NCBI GenBank assembly: GCA_031253365.1
Contig: JAIRWE010000163.1
Span: 1-5,839 of the forward strand
Reading direction: 5' to 3'
From: Oscillospiraceae bacterium
GTDB lineage: Bacteria > Bacillota > Clostridia > Oscillospirales > Ruminococcaceae
Length of the DNA stretch: 5,839 nt
Below, piece by piece: positions 1 to 5,839 of the stretch; within the stretch, counting starts at the first letter, position 1; each line of letters begins with the position of its first letter. A program made the position numbers and the translations under genes. A model generated the notes under the pieces. The model searched no databases. It was not told the origin of the DNA and saw only the letters and a list, made by a program, of their open reading frames with translations.

Positions 1-500
1 CGGGTCTTACTCCGGCGGGGTATATTCTGCCGAAGTTTATCCTGTACCCGTTTTTGATTTTCATGTTCACGTTTGTTTCGGCGATTTTATCCGGCGCCTT
101 GGTTATGGCGGGTACGCGGGGCGAGGGCTTATCCGTCGGCGTCGTGCTGATTACGGGGGCGCTGCTGGGCGTGCAGTCAATGAATTATATTTTTTTATTT
201 TTGTTTTTTGGGATAAGCACCGCCGCCCCCGGGATTTCCGTGTTGCTTGTTTACGTGGTGGAAATACTCATGTCTTCCGTCGCCGACGCGCTTGGCGTCG
301 ATAAATATTTTCCGCACACCTTAACGAATTTTGCGACGGTGATGGTTGAGTTTCACGGCGCGCCGCTGCCGGACGGCTTCATCGGGCAAGCGGCGGTCAC
401 GGTCGCGCTCGCGTTGTTCTCCTGCGCGGCGCTTATGCTGTTGACGCTGTTCGTCATTGTCGCGAAGAAAAACGACAACACCGCCGACGAAATATATTAG
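1..500 (+). CDS. C-terminal part of a polytopic membrane protein, probably an ABC-2 type transporter permease (5' truncated)
   Basis: The reading frame is open from the left edge (first full codon at position 3) to TAG at 498-500, giving 165 visible residues; the true start lies upstream. It begins with GLTPAGYILPKF, resembling the segment before a membrane helix in ABC-2 permeases, where a 'lS..eyilgK' pattern is common. Hydrophobic stretches follow at visible residues about 14-36, 43-58, 61-92 and 127-154, with a polar loop at about 97-126. The protein ends in a short charged tail starting KKNDN, as expected for a cytoplasmic C terminus. ABC-2 permeases pair with an ATPase, which would be upstream and is not visible. 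The next gene starts 8 nt downstream, so this is probably the head of the same transcript. The family call rests on topology and one short motif; an unrelated polytopic protein is possible. Confidence 0.5.
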   Translation, partial: GLTPAGYILPKFILYPFLIFMFTFVSAILSGALVMAGTRGEGLSVGVVLITGALLGVQSMNYIFLFLFFGISTAAPGISVLLVYVVEILMSSVADALGVDKYFPHTLTNFATVMVEFHGAPLPDGFIGQAAVTVALALFSCAALMLLTLFVIVAKKNDNTADEIY

Positions 501-504
501 GGGG
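500..504 (+). promoter_or_regulatory. Ribosome binding site deciding a TTG start
   Basis: A run of five G (500-504) overlaps the last base of the upstream TAG and sits 4 nt before TTG at 509-511. It supports TTG as start; the next in-frame TTG at 515 has looser spacing and is the alternative. No ATG lies near here in this frame. Confidence 0.45.
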
Positions 505-508
505 TTGT

Positions 509-817
509 TTGGCTTTGCTGAAATTCCTGTTTCGTTTTTTTATTTCGTCGTGCGTATTTTTTATTTTTTTCGCCATGATATTGGTATGCGTGATTTTGCT
601 CTCGACGGGGTTGTTGGCGTTTCCGCTCGCGCTGGCGGTTATGACGGGGATTTTTACAAGCGTCGCCTCCGACCTGTCGCCGCCGTCCATGCTTTTGGCG
701 GGAATTTCGTGTTTGAGCGCGGGGCTGGCTTTGACGCTGGCGGTCATAATCCTGTTTCCGAAGCAGACGAAAATGTTCAAGAAAAATCGCGGCGGGAACG
801 TTCGGGAAAAGCCATGA
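509..817 (+). CDS. Small three-helix membrane protein of unknown function
   Basis: This 102-residue protein is not recognised by name. It starts at TTG behind a G-rich ribosome binding site and is almost wholly hydrophobic. Probable membrane helices lie at residues about 11-32, 34-53 and 60-83, followed by a basic tail (K85, K88, K91, K92, R94, R100, K101) likely to be cytoplasmic. A SDLSPPS linker sits between helices 2 and 3. It lies between a probable permease and a DUF4097-like gene, and its TGA overlaps the start of the latter in ATGA. In Bacillota, DUF4097 genes often sit beside DUF1700/HAAS-type membrane proteins. This protein could be a short relative of their membrane half, but it lacks the N-terminal soluble part and the link is only contextual. 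A long open frame overlaps it in +1, but its product looks like a shadow. Confidence 0.72.
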   Translation: MALLKFLFRFFISSCVFFIFFAMILVCVILLSTGLLAFPLALAVMTGIFTSVASDLSPPSMLLAGISCLSAGLALTLAVIILFPKQTKMFKKNRGGNVREKP

Positions 818-1617
818 TAAAACGTATAATCAAAAAAAGCGTCGATAACAAAAAAAGGCTTTTCGCCGTTTTGGTCGCCGTTTCAATCGTGTCGGCGGCG
901 GCGGCGGTTTTGACGCGGAACGCTTTCGGCGGCTCTTCCGTTTACCGCGCCGAACTCTTCTGCGCCGCCCCCCCGCGCGTGAACGTGAACACGGCGGGCA
1001 TACCCGTCGAAATACTTCCCTGGGACGGCGGTTTTATAAAAATCAACTGTTCGGCGGAATTGCCGCTGATAATAAAGGAAGACGAGAACGAGCTCACGGT
1101 CAGCCAGGACGACGGGTTCGCCGTTTCGGTCTTCACCCCCGAAGTCCTCGGGTATCATATAAAAGTGTGGCTGCCGAGCGAACGGGATTATACCGAAATC
1201 AACATCGTAAGCGCGGGCGGCGACGTCGCGTTCGACGCGCGCGGTCTGTCCGTAAGGCGCGTTTACGTCGTTTCAAAGAACGGCGGGATAAAAATCAGCT
1301 CTGCCGATTCGATACTGCTGCTCAGCACCAAATCGGGGAACATCGACGTGGACTACGCTTATTTTTTGCTGCCGAGCCTGATTGAAACGGCGTCGGGCGG
1401 GGTGAACCTCGCCATACCCGATTTTTCTTCCGTTCGGCTGGATTATGTCACCGAAACGGGGCGTTTCGAGTCGTCGTTTTTCCCCGATGAATTTGACGGC
1501 GCCGGAACCGGAGCCGTTCGCGCCGTGAAGGGGAACCGTCCGTGCGTTCTGAGCGTTTACACCAAAAGCGGCGGTCTTGTCGTGAGTAAAAAAGAAACGG
1601 ACGCGCATGAATTTTAG
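814..1617 (+). CDS. Membrane-anchored DUF4097-like beta-repeat protein
   Basis: The product is 267 residues. ATG at 814 shares ATGA with the upstream stop and has a weak GGGA site at 804-807, so translation probably depends on reinitiation. The frame stays open upstream to 457, but that part overlaps the previous gene and encodes no plausible N terminus. The ATG start gives a Lys/Arg-rich N terminus, then one hydrophobic segment (about 16-34) that acts as an uncleaved anchor or signal. The rest is predicted to be extracytoplasmic and beta-rich. It contains IKVWLPSE (116-123), matching the 'v.lP' strand before the repeats in DUF4097 proteins. Gly-rich turns then recur: SAGGDV (133), SKNGGI (154), STKSGNI (171), TASGGV (192), TETGRF (213) and TKSGGLV (250). 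This is typical of the DUF4097 beta-ladder, whose biochemical role is poorly known. Association with the upstream permease-like and small membrane proteins suggests an envelope role. The family call is fairly good; the function is unknown. Confidence 0.7.
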   Translation: MIKRIIKKSVDNKKRLFAVLVAVSIVSAAAAVLTRNAFGGSSVYRAELFCAAPPRVNVNTAGIPVEILPWDGGFIKINCSAELPLIIKEDENELTVSQDDGFAVSVFTPEVLGYHIKVWLPSERDYTEINIVSAGGDVAFDARGLSVRRVYVVSKNGGIKISSADSILLLSTKSGNIDVDYAYFLLPSLIETASGGVNLAIPDFSSVRLDYVTETGRFESSFFPDEFDGAGTGAVRAVKGNRPCVLSVYTKSGGLVVSKKETDAHEF

Positions 1618-1622
1618 GGAGG
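1616..1622 (+). promoter_or_regulatory. Ribosome binding site for the GT2 glycosyltransferase gene
   Basis: AGGGAGG begins inside the upstream TAG stop and lies 7 nt before ATG at 1630. It is one of the strongest Shine-Dalgarno matches in the window and fixes the glycosyltransferase start. Confidence 0.75.
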
Positions 1623-1629
1623 CTACCCA

Positions 1630-2586
1630 ATGTTATCGGTGATTGTCCCCGCTTTTAACGAAGGCGAGAACATAAACGCCGCCGTAAAGGCGCTCACGGG
1701 GCTTTTGAACGAAAAAGGCATCGCCTTTGAAGTCGTTTTCGCGGACGACGGTTCCGCCGACCGCACGTGGGAGTTTATCGAAAAAGCCGCCGCCGCGGAT
1801 TCGCGGATAAGGGGAATCAAGTTTTCGCGCAATTTCGGGAAAGAGGGGGCTATTTTCGCGGGGCTGTCCCGCGTGAAAGGCGACTGCGCCGTTGTGATTG
1901 ACTGCGATTTGCAGCACCCGCCGGAGCTTATCCCCGAGATGTACGCCCTGTGGGAACAAGGGGCGGAGGTCGTGGAAGCGCGAAAGGCGAACCGAGGCAG
2001 GGAGAGCTTGATATACAAAGCCTTCGCGAAGGCGTTCTACGGGATTATGAAATCCTCGTCCGATTTGAACTTGGACGGGGCGAGCGATTTTAAGCTGCTT
2101 GACAGGAAGGTAATCGACGCGCTCAACGCCTTACCCGAAAGGCTGACGTTTTTCCGCGCGCTTTCGGCGTGGGTGGGGTTTAAGACCGTTCAGGTGGAGT
2201 TCGAGGTCAAGCCGCGCGCCTTCGGAAAAACGAAGTGGAGCTTCAAAAAGCTGTTTAAGTTCGCCGTTTCGAGCGTCACGGGGTTCACCAACCTGCCCAT
2301 GCAGCTTATGACGGCGGCGGGGCTGATTTTCCTCGCGTTCGCGGCGGCCTTGGGCGTACAGACGCTCGTCAACTTTTTTTCGGGACACGCCGCCGAAGGT
2401 TTTTCCACGGTCGTGCTGCTTTTGTTGCTCATCGGCTCGCTTTTAATGCTCGGGCTGGGCATAATCGGGTATTACCTGAGCAAAATCTATGAGGAAATCA
2501 AATTCCGCCCGCGCTATATAATAGAAAGGGAAACCCCGACGGCCGACCGGTCATCGAACCCCGGCGGGGAAGGAAACGATGATTAA
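1630..2586 (+). CDS. GT2 polyprenyl-phosphate glycosyltransferase (CsbB/GtrB/DPM1-like)
   Basis: This 318-residue protein is a family 2 glycosyltransferase of the kind that moves a sugar from a nucleotide-sugar to undecaprenyl phosphate on the inner membrane face. Visible motifs are IVPAFNEGENI (5-15), DDGSADRTW (39-47), SRNFGKEGAI (66-75) and the metal-binding DxD within DCDLQHPPELI (91-101). Downstream are GASDFKLLDR (150-159) and KPRAFGKTKWS (194-204), the latter matching the conserved R..G.(S/T)KWS region before the membrane part. Two membrane helices follow at about 226-247 and 259-283, then YLSKIYEEIKFRPRYII, typical of the GtrB/CsbB/ArnC group, and a polar tail. The length is normal for the group. 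The start is set by AGGGAGG. The gene overlaps the YfhO-family gene by 8 nt. In Bacillus and Listeria, enzymes of this group pair with YfhO-type proteins to glycosylate teichoic acids. The sugar cannot be inferred. Confidence 0.93.
   Translation: MLSVIVPAFNEGENINAAVKALTGLLNEKGIAFEVVFADDGSADRTWEFIEKAAAADSRIRGIKFSRNFGKEGAIFAGLSRVKGDCAVVIDCDLQHPPELIPEMYALWEQGAEVVEARKANRGRESLIYKAFAKAFYGIMKSSSDLNLDGASDFKLLDRKVIDALNALPERLTFFRALSAWVGFKTVQVEFEVKPRAFGKTKWSFKKLFKFAVSSVTGFTNLPMQLMTAAGLIFLAFAAALGVQTLVNFFSGHAAEGFSTVVLLLLLIGSLLMLGLGIIGYYLSKIYEEIKFRPRYIIERETPTADRSSNPGGEGNDD
2566..2573 (+). promoter_or_regulatory. Ribosome binding site for the YfhO-family gene
   Basis: GGGGAAGG lies inside the end of the glycosyltransferase gene, 5 nt before ATG at 2579. 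It supports that start, which produces the 8-nt overlap and suggests translational coupling. Confidence 0.6.
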
Positions 2587-5521
2587 ACCGAAAAACCCCT
2601 TTATCTCAGTGAAAAAATTTTTCAAAAACGAGCGGCAAATATGGCTTTCGTTCGCCATTTCCTATGCGGTAATGCTGATTTCGTATATCATATTCGGCGT
2701 ATACCCCGTATACAAAAACTCGGTGCTTTCGCTGGATTTGAACGCGCAGTACGCCTACTATTTCGCGTATATGAAGGACGTTTTCGCCAGGGACGCGAGC
2801 CTGTTTTATTCTTGGAGCCGCAACCTTTCGGGCGAGTTTGTCGGAATTATCGGGTACTATCTGTTCAGCCCGTTTAACCTGCTTGTCTGGATTTTCCCGC
2901 TGTCGCACCTCACCGAAGGTCTGCTGCTGATGATTCTCGCGAAAATCGGATTCGTCGGCGTTACCATGTCGGTGTATCTGAGTAAGTGCAGGGGCTTTTC
3001 AAAAACGCCGACGGTTTTGTTCAGCGTGATGTACGCGCTGACTTCATACAACATCGTTCAGACCATGAACCCCATGTGGCTGGACGGCGTTATGGTTTTG
3101 CCGCTTGTCGCGATGGGGATAGAGTCGCTTTTGCGCGGGGGGAAGTATAAGCTGCTCATATTTTCGCTGATTTACGCGTTTGTCACCTGCTTTTACATAG
3201 GATACATGATAGGGATTTTCGCCGCGCTGTATTTTATTTACTACGCCTTCTCGTCGCGGCGCGCGAGCGCGGGAAACGCGGCTCTCATATTGAAGCGGGG
3301 CGGGCTGTTCGCGGCGTGCGCCGTCATAGCCGTCCTGTGTTCCTGCTTTATCCTTTTGCCCGTGTTTTCGTCCCTTTCAATGGGGAAGTTTGAATTCGCC
3401 GAGGGGCTGTTCTCCGAAGGCTATGAATTTGAGGCGAAAAGCAACTTCAACCTTATCGAGGCGACGCGCAAGCTGTTCCCGAACAGTTATGACACGGTAA
3501 GAATGGACGGGTTGCCCTTCCTTTACTGCGGAACGCTGGCTTTGCTTACCCTGCCCGCTTATTTCTTCTGCCCGAGGATACGCCGCGCCCGCCGCGTAAG
3601 CGGCGCGGTTTTAATCGCGGTGCTGGCGGTCTGTATGTATATAACCCCCGTCGATATGTTCTGGCACGGCGGGCAGGTTCCCAACTGGCTCCCTTACCGG
3701 TATTCGTTTATGCTGTGCTTTTTGTTCCTCTCGTTCGGGGCGGAAGCGTTCGAGAGATTGCGAAAAATCCGATACGGAACGCTCGGGGCTGCCGCGCTGT
3801 TTTTCGCCGCCCTGCTGGTCTATTGGGAACAGGCGGACACCTTTATGCCCGACCTTGGAAAGGGGCGGGACGTATTCGACAGCTTCGGCGCAATCCTGCC
3901 GGCTTTGGGGTTTCTGGTTCTTTTCTCCTCGTTCGTTATCCTCGCGAAAAACAAATTCGGGAAAAGCGCGGCGGCAAGCGTTTTCATCGTCTTGGCGGTA
4001 AGCCTGGAGCTTCTTTACAACACGGCGTACAGCGTGTATAAACAGCACGTGGATATAACCTATTCCACCCGCGAATCCTTCAACAGGGTTATTTTACCCA
4101 CAAGGGAGGTCGCGGACAGGATAAAGCGGGAGGACGACGGCTTTTACCGCATGGAAAAAACCTATTTCCGCTCGGCGAACGACCCCATGGCGCTGGGAAT
4201 GAAGGGCGTCACCCACAGTTCCAGCCTGCTCAACGCGAAGGCTATTTCCCTGCTGAAATCGCTGGGTTACTCGTCGCGCAGCCACGCTTCGAGATATTCG
4301 GGAGCCACGCCGCTTACGGACGATTTGATGGGCTTTAAGTATATACTGTCCTGTTCGGGGAACAACACCGTGAACATATCGAGCGCGGACGACATCACGG
4401 TAACGGTGAACGCCGACGTTATGCCGATTGCCTATTTGGTTTCCCCGAAAACCGAATTGCTTGAATTTGACGTCGACGACGTGTTCCTGAACCAAAACCG
4501 TATGCTTTCGGCGATGCTCGGTTATGACGCGGACCAACCCCGCAAGTATTTCAGGGACGTGCCGATAGACGATTTAAGGACGGTGAACCTCGACTATCAG
4601 CGGGTGACGGAAAGCTATGACCGTTACACGAAACGCGACGAGAACACCGAGGCGTATATCGAGTACAGCTTAATCGCGGACGCCGACGGGGACTATTATA
4701 TGTATCTGCCGAGCGACTATGAGCGCAGATGCGATTTGTTCGTCAACGGCGTTTCAATGGGCGTGTACTTTGAGTCGGAAAACCACCATATAAAAAATAT
4801 AGGCAACTTCAAAGAAGGCGATTTTATCACGGTGAAGCTGAGGCTTCAAAAAGACAAGGTGTTCCTTCGCAACGAGCGGTTCGCGCGGTTAGACGTCGAA
4901 TGGTTGGAAGAGGACATAGCCAAGCTGCACGAAATGAACGCGAACACCGAGTTTAAGGCGTTGAGCAACACGCGCCTACGGGTGACGACGGATTACGACG
5001 AGGAGAGTTTGCTGTTCATGTCCATCCCCGACGAACCCGGATGGAAGGTGAAGGTCGACGGGAAAAAGGCTTTAATAGTGCAAATAGCGGGCGGTTTAAT
5101 GGCGGTGGACGTCCCCCCGGGGAAACACACGGTGGAAATGGAGTTCTTCCCGAATTATATGCCTATGGGAATATGCCTGAGCCTTCTGGGAATATGCCTG
5201 TACACGCTGCTCGTTTCACTCGCTTTCAGGAAGGCGTCCGGCAAAAAGGCGCCTGTCGCGGAGGACGACTGCGACGGCTGTGACCCGGATTATTCCGAAT
5301 ACGGCGCGGACGACGCCGATTTCGATTTCGACGGGTTGAGCGAGGACTTCTATAATTCGGAGAAGAAGCCCGATTCACCCGGGGAAGAAGAAGAGGGGGA
5401 GGAAGAAGCCCTCGAGGAATTTGACATATCCGAGGGATTTAATCTGCCCGAGGATTTTGACCCGACACGGGAGGACGAAGAAACGTCCGCGGAGGAAAAC
5501 AAAGATGCTTCTGACGGTTGA
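2579..5521 (+). CDS. yfhO: YfhO-family polytopic membrane protein, likely GT-C-type glycosyltransferase, with an acidic C-terminal tail
   Basis: The product is 980 residues. The first helix (about 21-41) is followed by an outer loop with SLDLNAQYAYYFAYM (51-65) and SWSRNLSGEF (78-87), then YYLFSPFNLLVWIFP (93-107), all characteristic of the YfhO family. About a dozen further helices run to residue 483. A large outer domain (about 490-860) includes GFYRMEKTYFRSANDPMALG (521-540), HSSSLLN (546-552) and GWKVKVDGKK (821-830), the 'GW.v.vDG' signature, then PPGKHTVEMEF. A last helix (about 862-882) returns the chain to the cytoplasm. D53 in the first outer loop is a candidate catalytic acid by analogy with GT-C enzymes; this is inference. 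In Bacillus, YfhO works with the GT2 enzyme CsbB in lipoteichoic acid glycosylation, which fits the overlapping GT2 gene upstream. The unusual part is residues 891-980, a tail with 38 Asp/Glu and only 4 Lys/Arg, which makes the protein longer than is usual for the family. Confidence 0.9.
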   Translation: MIKPKNPFISVKKFFKNERQIWLSFAISYAVMLISYIIFGVYPVYKNSVLSLDLNAQYAYYFAYMKDVFARDASLFYSWSRNLSGEFVGIIGYYLFSPFNLLVWIFPLSHLTEGLLLMILAKIGFVGVTMSVYLSKCRGFSKTPTVLFSVMYALTSYNIVQTMNPMWLDGVMVLPLVAMGIESLLRGGKYKLLIFSLIYAFVTCFYIGYMIGIFAALYFIYYAFSSRRASAGNAALILKRGGLFAACAVIAVLCSCFILLPVFSSLSMGKFEFAEGLFSEGYEFEAKSNFNLIEATRKLFPNSYDTVRMDGLPFLYCGTLALLTLPAYFFCPRIRRARRVSGAVLIAVLAVCMYITPVDMFWHGGQVPNWLPYRYSFMLCFLFLSFGAEAFERLRKIRYGTLGAAALFFAALLVYWEQADTFMPDLGKGRDVFDSFGAILPALGFLVLFSSFVILAKNKFGKSAAASVFIVLAVSLELLYNTAYSVYKQHVDITYSTRESFNRVILPTREVADRIKREDDGFYRMEKTYFRSANDPMALGMKGVTHSSSLLNAKAISLLKSLGYSSRSHASRYSGATPLTDDLMGFKYILSCSGNNTVNISSADDITVTVNADVMPIAYLVSPKTELLEFDVDDVFLNQNRMLSAMLGYDADQPRKYFRDVPIDDLRTVNLDYQRVTESYDRYTKRDENTEAYIEYSLIADADGDYYMYLPSDYERRCDLFVNGVSMGVYFESENHHIKNIGNFKEGDFITVKLRLQKDKVFLRNERFARLDVEWLEEDIAKLHEMNANTEFKALSNTRLRVTTDYDEESLLFMSIPDEPGWKVKVDGKKALIVQIAGGLMAVDVPPGKHTVEMEFFPNYMPMGICLSLLGICLYTLLVSLAFRKASGKKAPVAEDDCDGCDPDYSEYGADDADFDFDGLSEDFYNSEKKPDSPGEEEEGEEEALEEFDISEGFNLPEDFDPTREDEETSAEENKDASDG
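5166..5200 (+). repeat. 14-bp direct repeat with 21-bp period inside the last membrane helix of the YfhO-family gene
   Basis: TGGGAATATGCCTG occurs exactly at 5166-5179 and again at 5187-5200. The copies are 21 bp apart, so the frame is kept, and they encode MGICLSL and LGICLYT. This looks like a small in-frame duplication that gave a repeated G-I-C-L face in the terminal helix. Confidence 0.8.
5327..5458 (+). repeat. Degenerate protein-level motif F-[DN]-x-[SP]-E-[DG]-F, about three copies in the acidic tail
   Basis: FDGLSEDF (residues 917-924), FDISEGF (948-954) and FNLPEDF (954-960) share the same pattern. The first has one extra residue, and the last two share a Phe. The DNA copies are not identical, so the resemblance is at protein level. 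Confidence 0.55.
5491..5496 (+). promoter_or_regulatory. Ribosome binding site for coaX
   Basis: GGAGGA lies within the last codons of the YfhO-family gene, 8 nt before ATG at 5505. It sets the coaX start and produces the 17-nt gene overlap. Confidence 0.75.
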
Positions 5522-5839
5522 CGCGGGGAACACCAACACGGTTATCACCGTTTTTGACGGCGATAAATCCGTCTTCGTATCGAGGATAAACACCGACGCG
5601 GCGCGTATGGCGGACCAGTACGCGTTCACGTTCCGCGACATTCTGCGGCTTTATGAAACCGACGCGGCGGACATCGACGGCGCGGTCGTATCGTCCGTCG
5701 TGCCGCCGGCGACAAGGCAAATCGTCGCCGCGCTCAAACGGTTGCTCGGTATAGACGCGCTTTTGGTTGAACCGGGGCTGAAAACGGGTCTGAACATAAA
5801 AATCGACGAACCCGCTTCCCTCGGCGCCGATTTGGTGTG
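5505..5839 (+). CDS. coaX: Type III pantothenate kinase CoaX, N-terminal part (3' truncated)
   Basis: CoaX phosphorylates pantothenate with ATP, the first committed step of coenzyme A synthesis, in the cytoplasm. The 111 visible residues are under half of the usual length of about 255-260, and the frame runs open off the right edge. The N terminus MLLTVDAGNTNT carries the ASKHA-fold phosphate-binding motif D6-x-G-N-T-N at its normal distance from the start, which makes ATG 5505 secure. Also present are VVSSVVPP (61-68) and TGLNIKIDEPASLGADLV (94-111). The latter is the family's 'TGl.i..d.P..lGAD' region and includes D109, the position proposed as catalytic base in the family. LV after GAD replaces the commoner RI. 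The gene overlaps the YfhO-family gene by 17 nt in another frame and has its own GGAGGA site, so it probably shares that transcript. Functional linkage to envelope glycosylation is not implied. Confidence 0.96.
   Translation, partial: MLLTVDAGNTNTVITVFDGDKSVFVSRINTDAARMADQYAFTFRDILRLYETDAADIDGAVVSSVVPPATRQIVAALKRLLGIDALLVEPGLKTGLNIKIDEPASLGADLV

Larger units (their letters stand above)
5249..5518 (+). other. Sequence encoding the acidic cytoplasmic tail of the YfhO-family protein
   Basis: Residues 891-980 contain 38 Asp/Glu against 4 Lys/Arg and follow a basic patch (R884, K885, K889, K890) right after the terminal helix. This fits a cytoplasmic side by the positive-inside rule. The tail is probably disordered. 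It includes GEEEEGEEEALEE and about three copies of a short aromatic motif. Confidence 0.8.

Noticed and set aside
454..780. Minus-strand open frame of 108 residues opposite the small membrane protein
   Set aside because: It lies antisense to a convincing gene, with no recognisable domain and no ribosome binding site context; a GC-rich shadow.
457..813. Long open frame in +1 relative to the small membrane protein, which could extend the DUF4097-like protein upstream by 119 residues
   Set aside because: The extension overlaps the small membrane protein entirely and encodes a composition typical of a shifted frame. ATG 814 gives a normal basic N terminus and membrane anchor.
1623..2018. Minus-strand open frames opposite the glycosyltransferase gene
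   Set aside because: The plus-strand frame carries all the GT2 motifs. The antisense products show no coherent features.
2020..2033. Perfect 14-bp palindrome GCCTTCGCGAAGGC
   Set aside because: It sits inside the glycosyltransferase coding sequence, where it encodes a repeated K-A-F pattern, and has no adjacent promoter or gene boundary. Probably a coding coincidence rather than an operator.
3582..3608. GC-rich inverted-repeat-like stretch around CGCCGCGCCCGCCGCG
   Set aside because: It is internal to the YfhO-family gene, encodes the Arg-rich loop RIRRARRV, and has no T-tract, so it is not a terminator.
3611..4537. Minus-strand open frames of about 145 residues opposite the YfhO-family gene
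   Set aside because: Long antisense frames are expected in GC-rich coding DNA. The products are charged and low-information, with no family resemblance.

Overview
The window reads as a densely packed piece of chromosome from a Gram-positive-type bacterium, most likely a GC-rich member of the Clostridia (Bacillota). This is an inference from gene content: a DUF4097-like anchored protein, a YfhO-family membrane protein, and a type III pantothenate kinase with the 'LGADLV' form of its motif. Strong AGGAGG-like ribosome binding sites agree with it. Nothing seen fixes the genus.

All six genes lie on the + strand. In order they are: (1) the end of a polytopic membrane protein, probably an ABC-2 type permease, cut by the left edge; (2) a 102-residue membrane protein with about three helices and a TTG start; (3) a 267-residue membrane-anchored DUF4097-like protein; (4) a GT2 polyprenyl-phosphate glycosyltransferase with two C-terminal membrane helices; (5) a 980-residue YfhO-family polytopic protein with a very acidic C-terminal tail; (6) the first 111 residues of CoaX, cut by the right edge. 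Junctions are 8 nt, a 4-nt overlap, 12 nt, an 8-nt overlap and a 17-nt overlap. No intergenic space is large enough for a promoter plus terminator, so the genes are probably co-transcribed and partly translationally coupled. No RNA genes, CRISPR arrays, insertion sequences or attachment sites were seen, and there is no gene-free stretch above 12 nt.

Functionally there are two blocks. Genes 1-3 look like a membrane/envelope module (permease, small membrane protein, DUF4097 anchor), a grouping familiar in Bacillota but of unclear function. Genes 4-5 resemble the CsbB/YfhO pairing used for extracytoplasmic glycosylation of cell-surface polymers: a cytoplasmic GT2 loads a sugar onto undecaprenyl phosphate, and a GT-C-like YfhO protein uses it outside. 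The polymer and sugar cannot be read from sequence, and no GtcA-type flippase lies in the window. CoaX (coenzyme A synthesis) appears to be a housekeeping gene following in the same transcript.

The most unusual feature is the roughly 90-residue tail of the YfhO protein. It contains 38 Asp/Glu and a short F-[DN]-x-[SP]-E-[DG]-F motif in about three copies, just after a terminal membrane helix encoded by a duplicated 14-bp sequence. No clearly novel multi-gene system can be demonstrated from this sequence alone.
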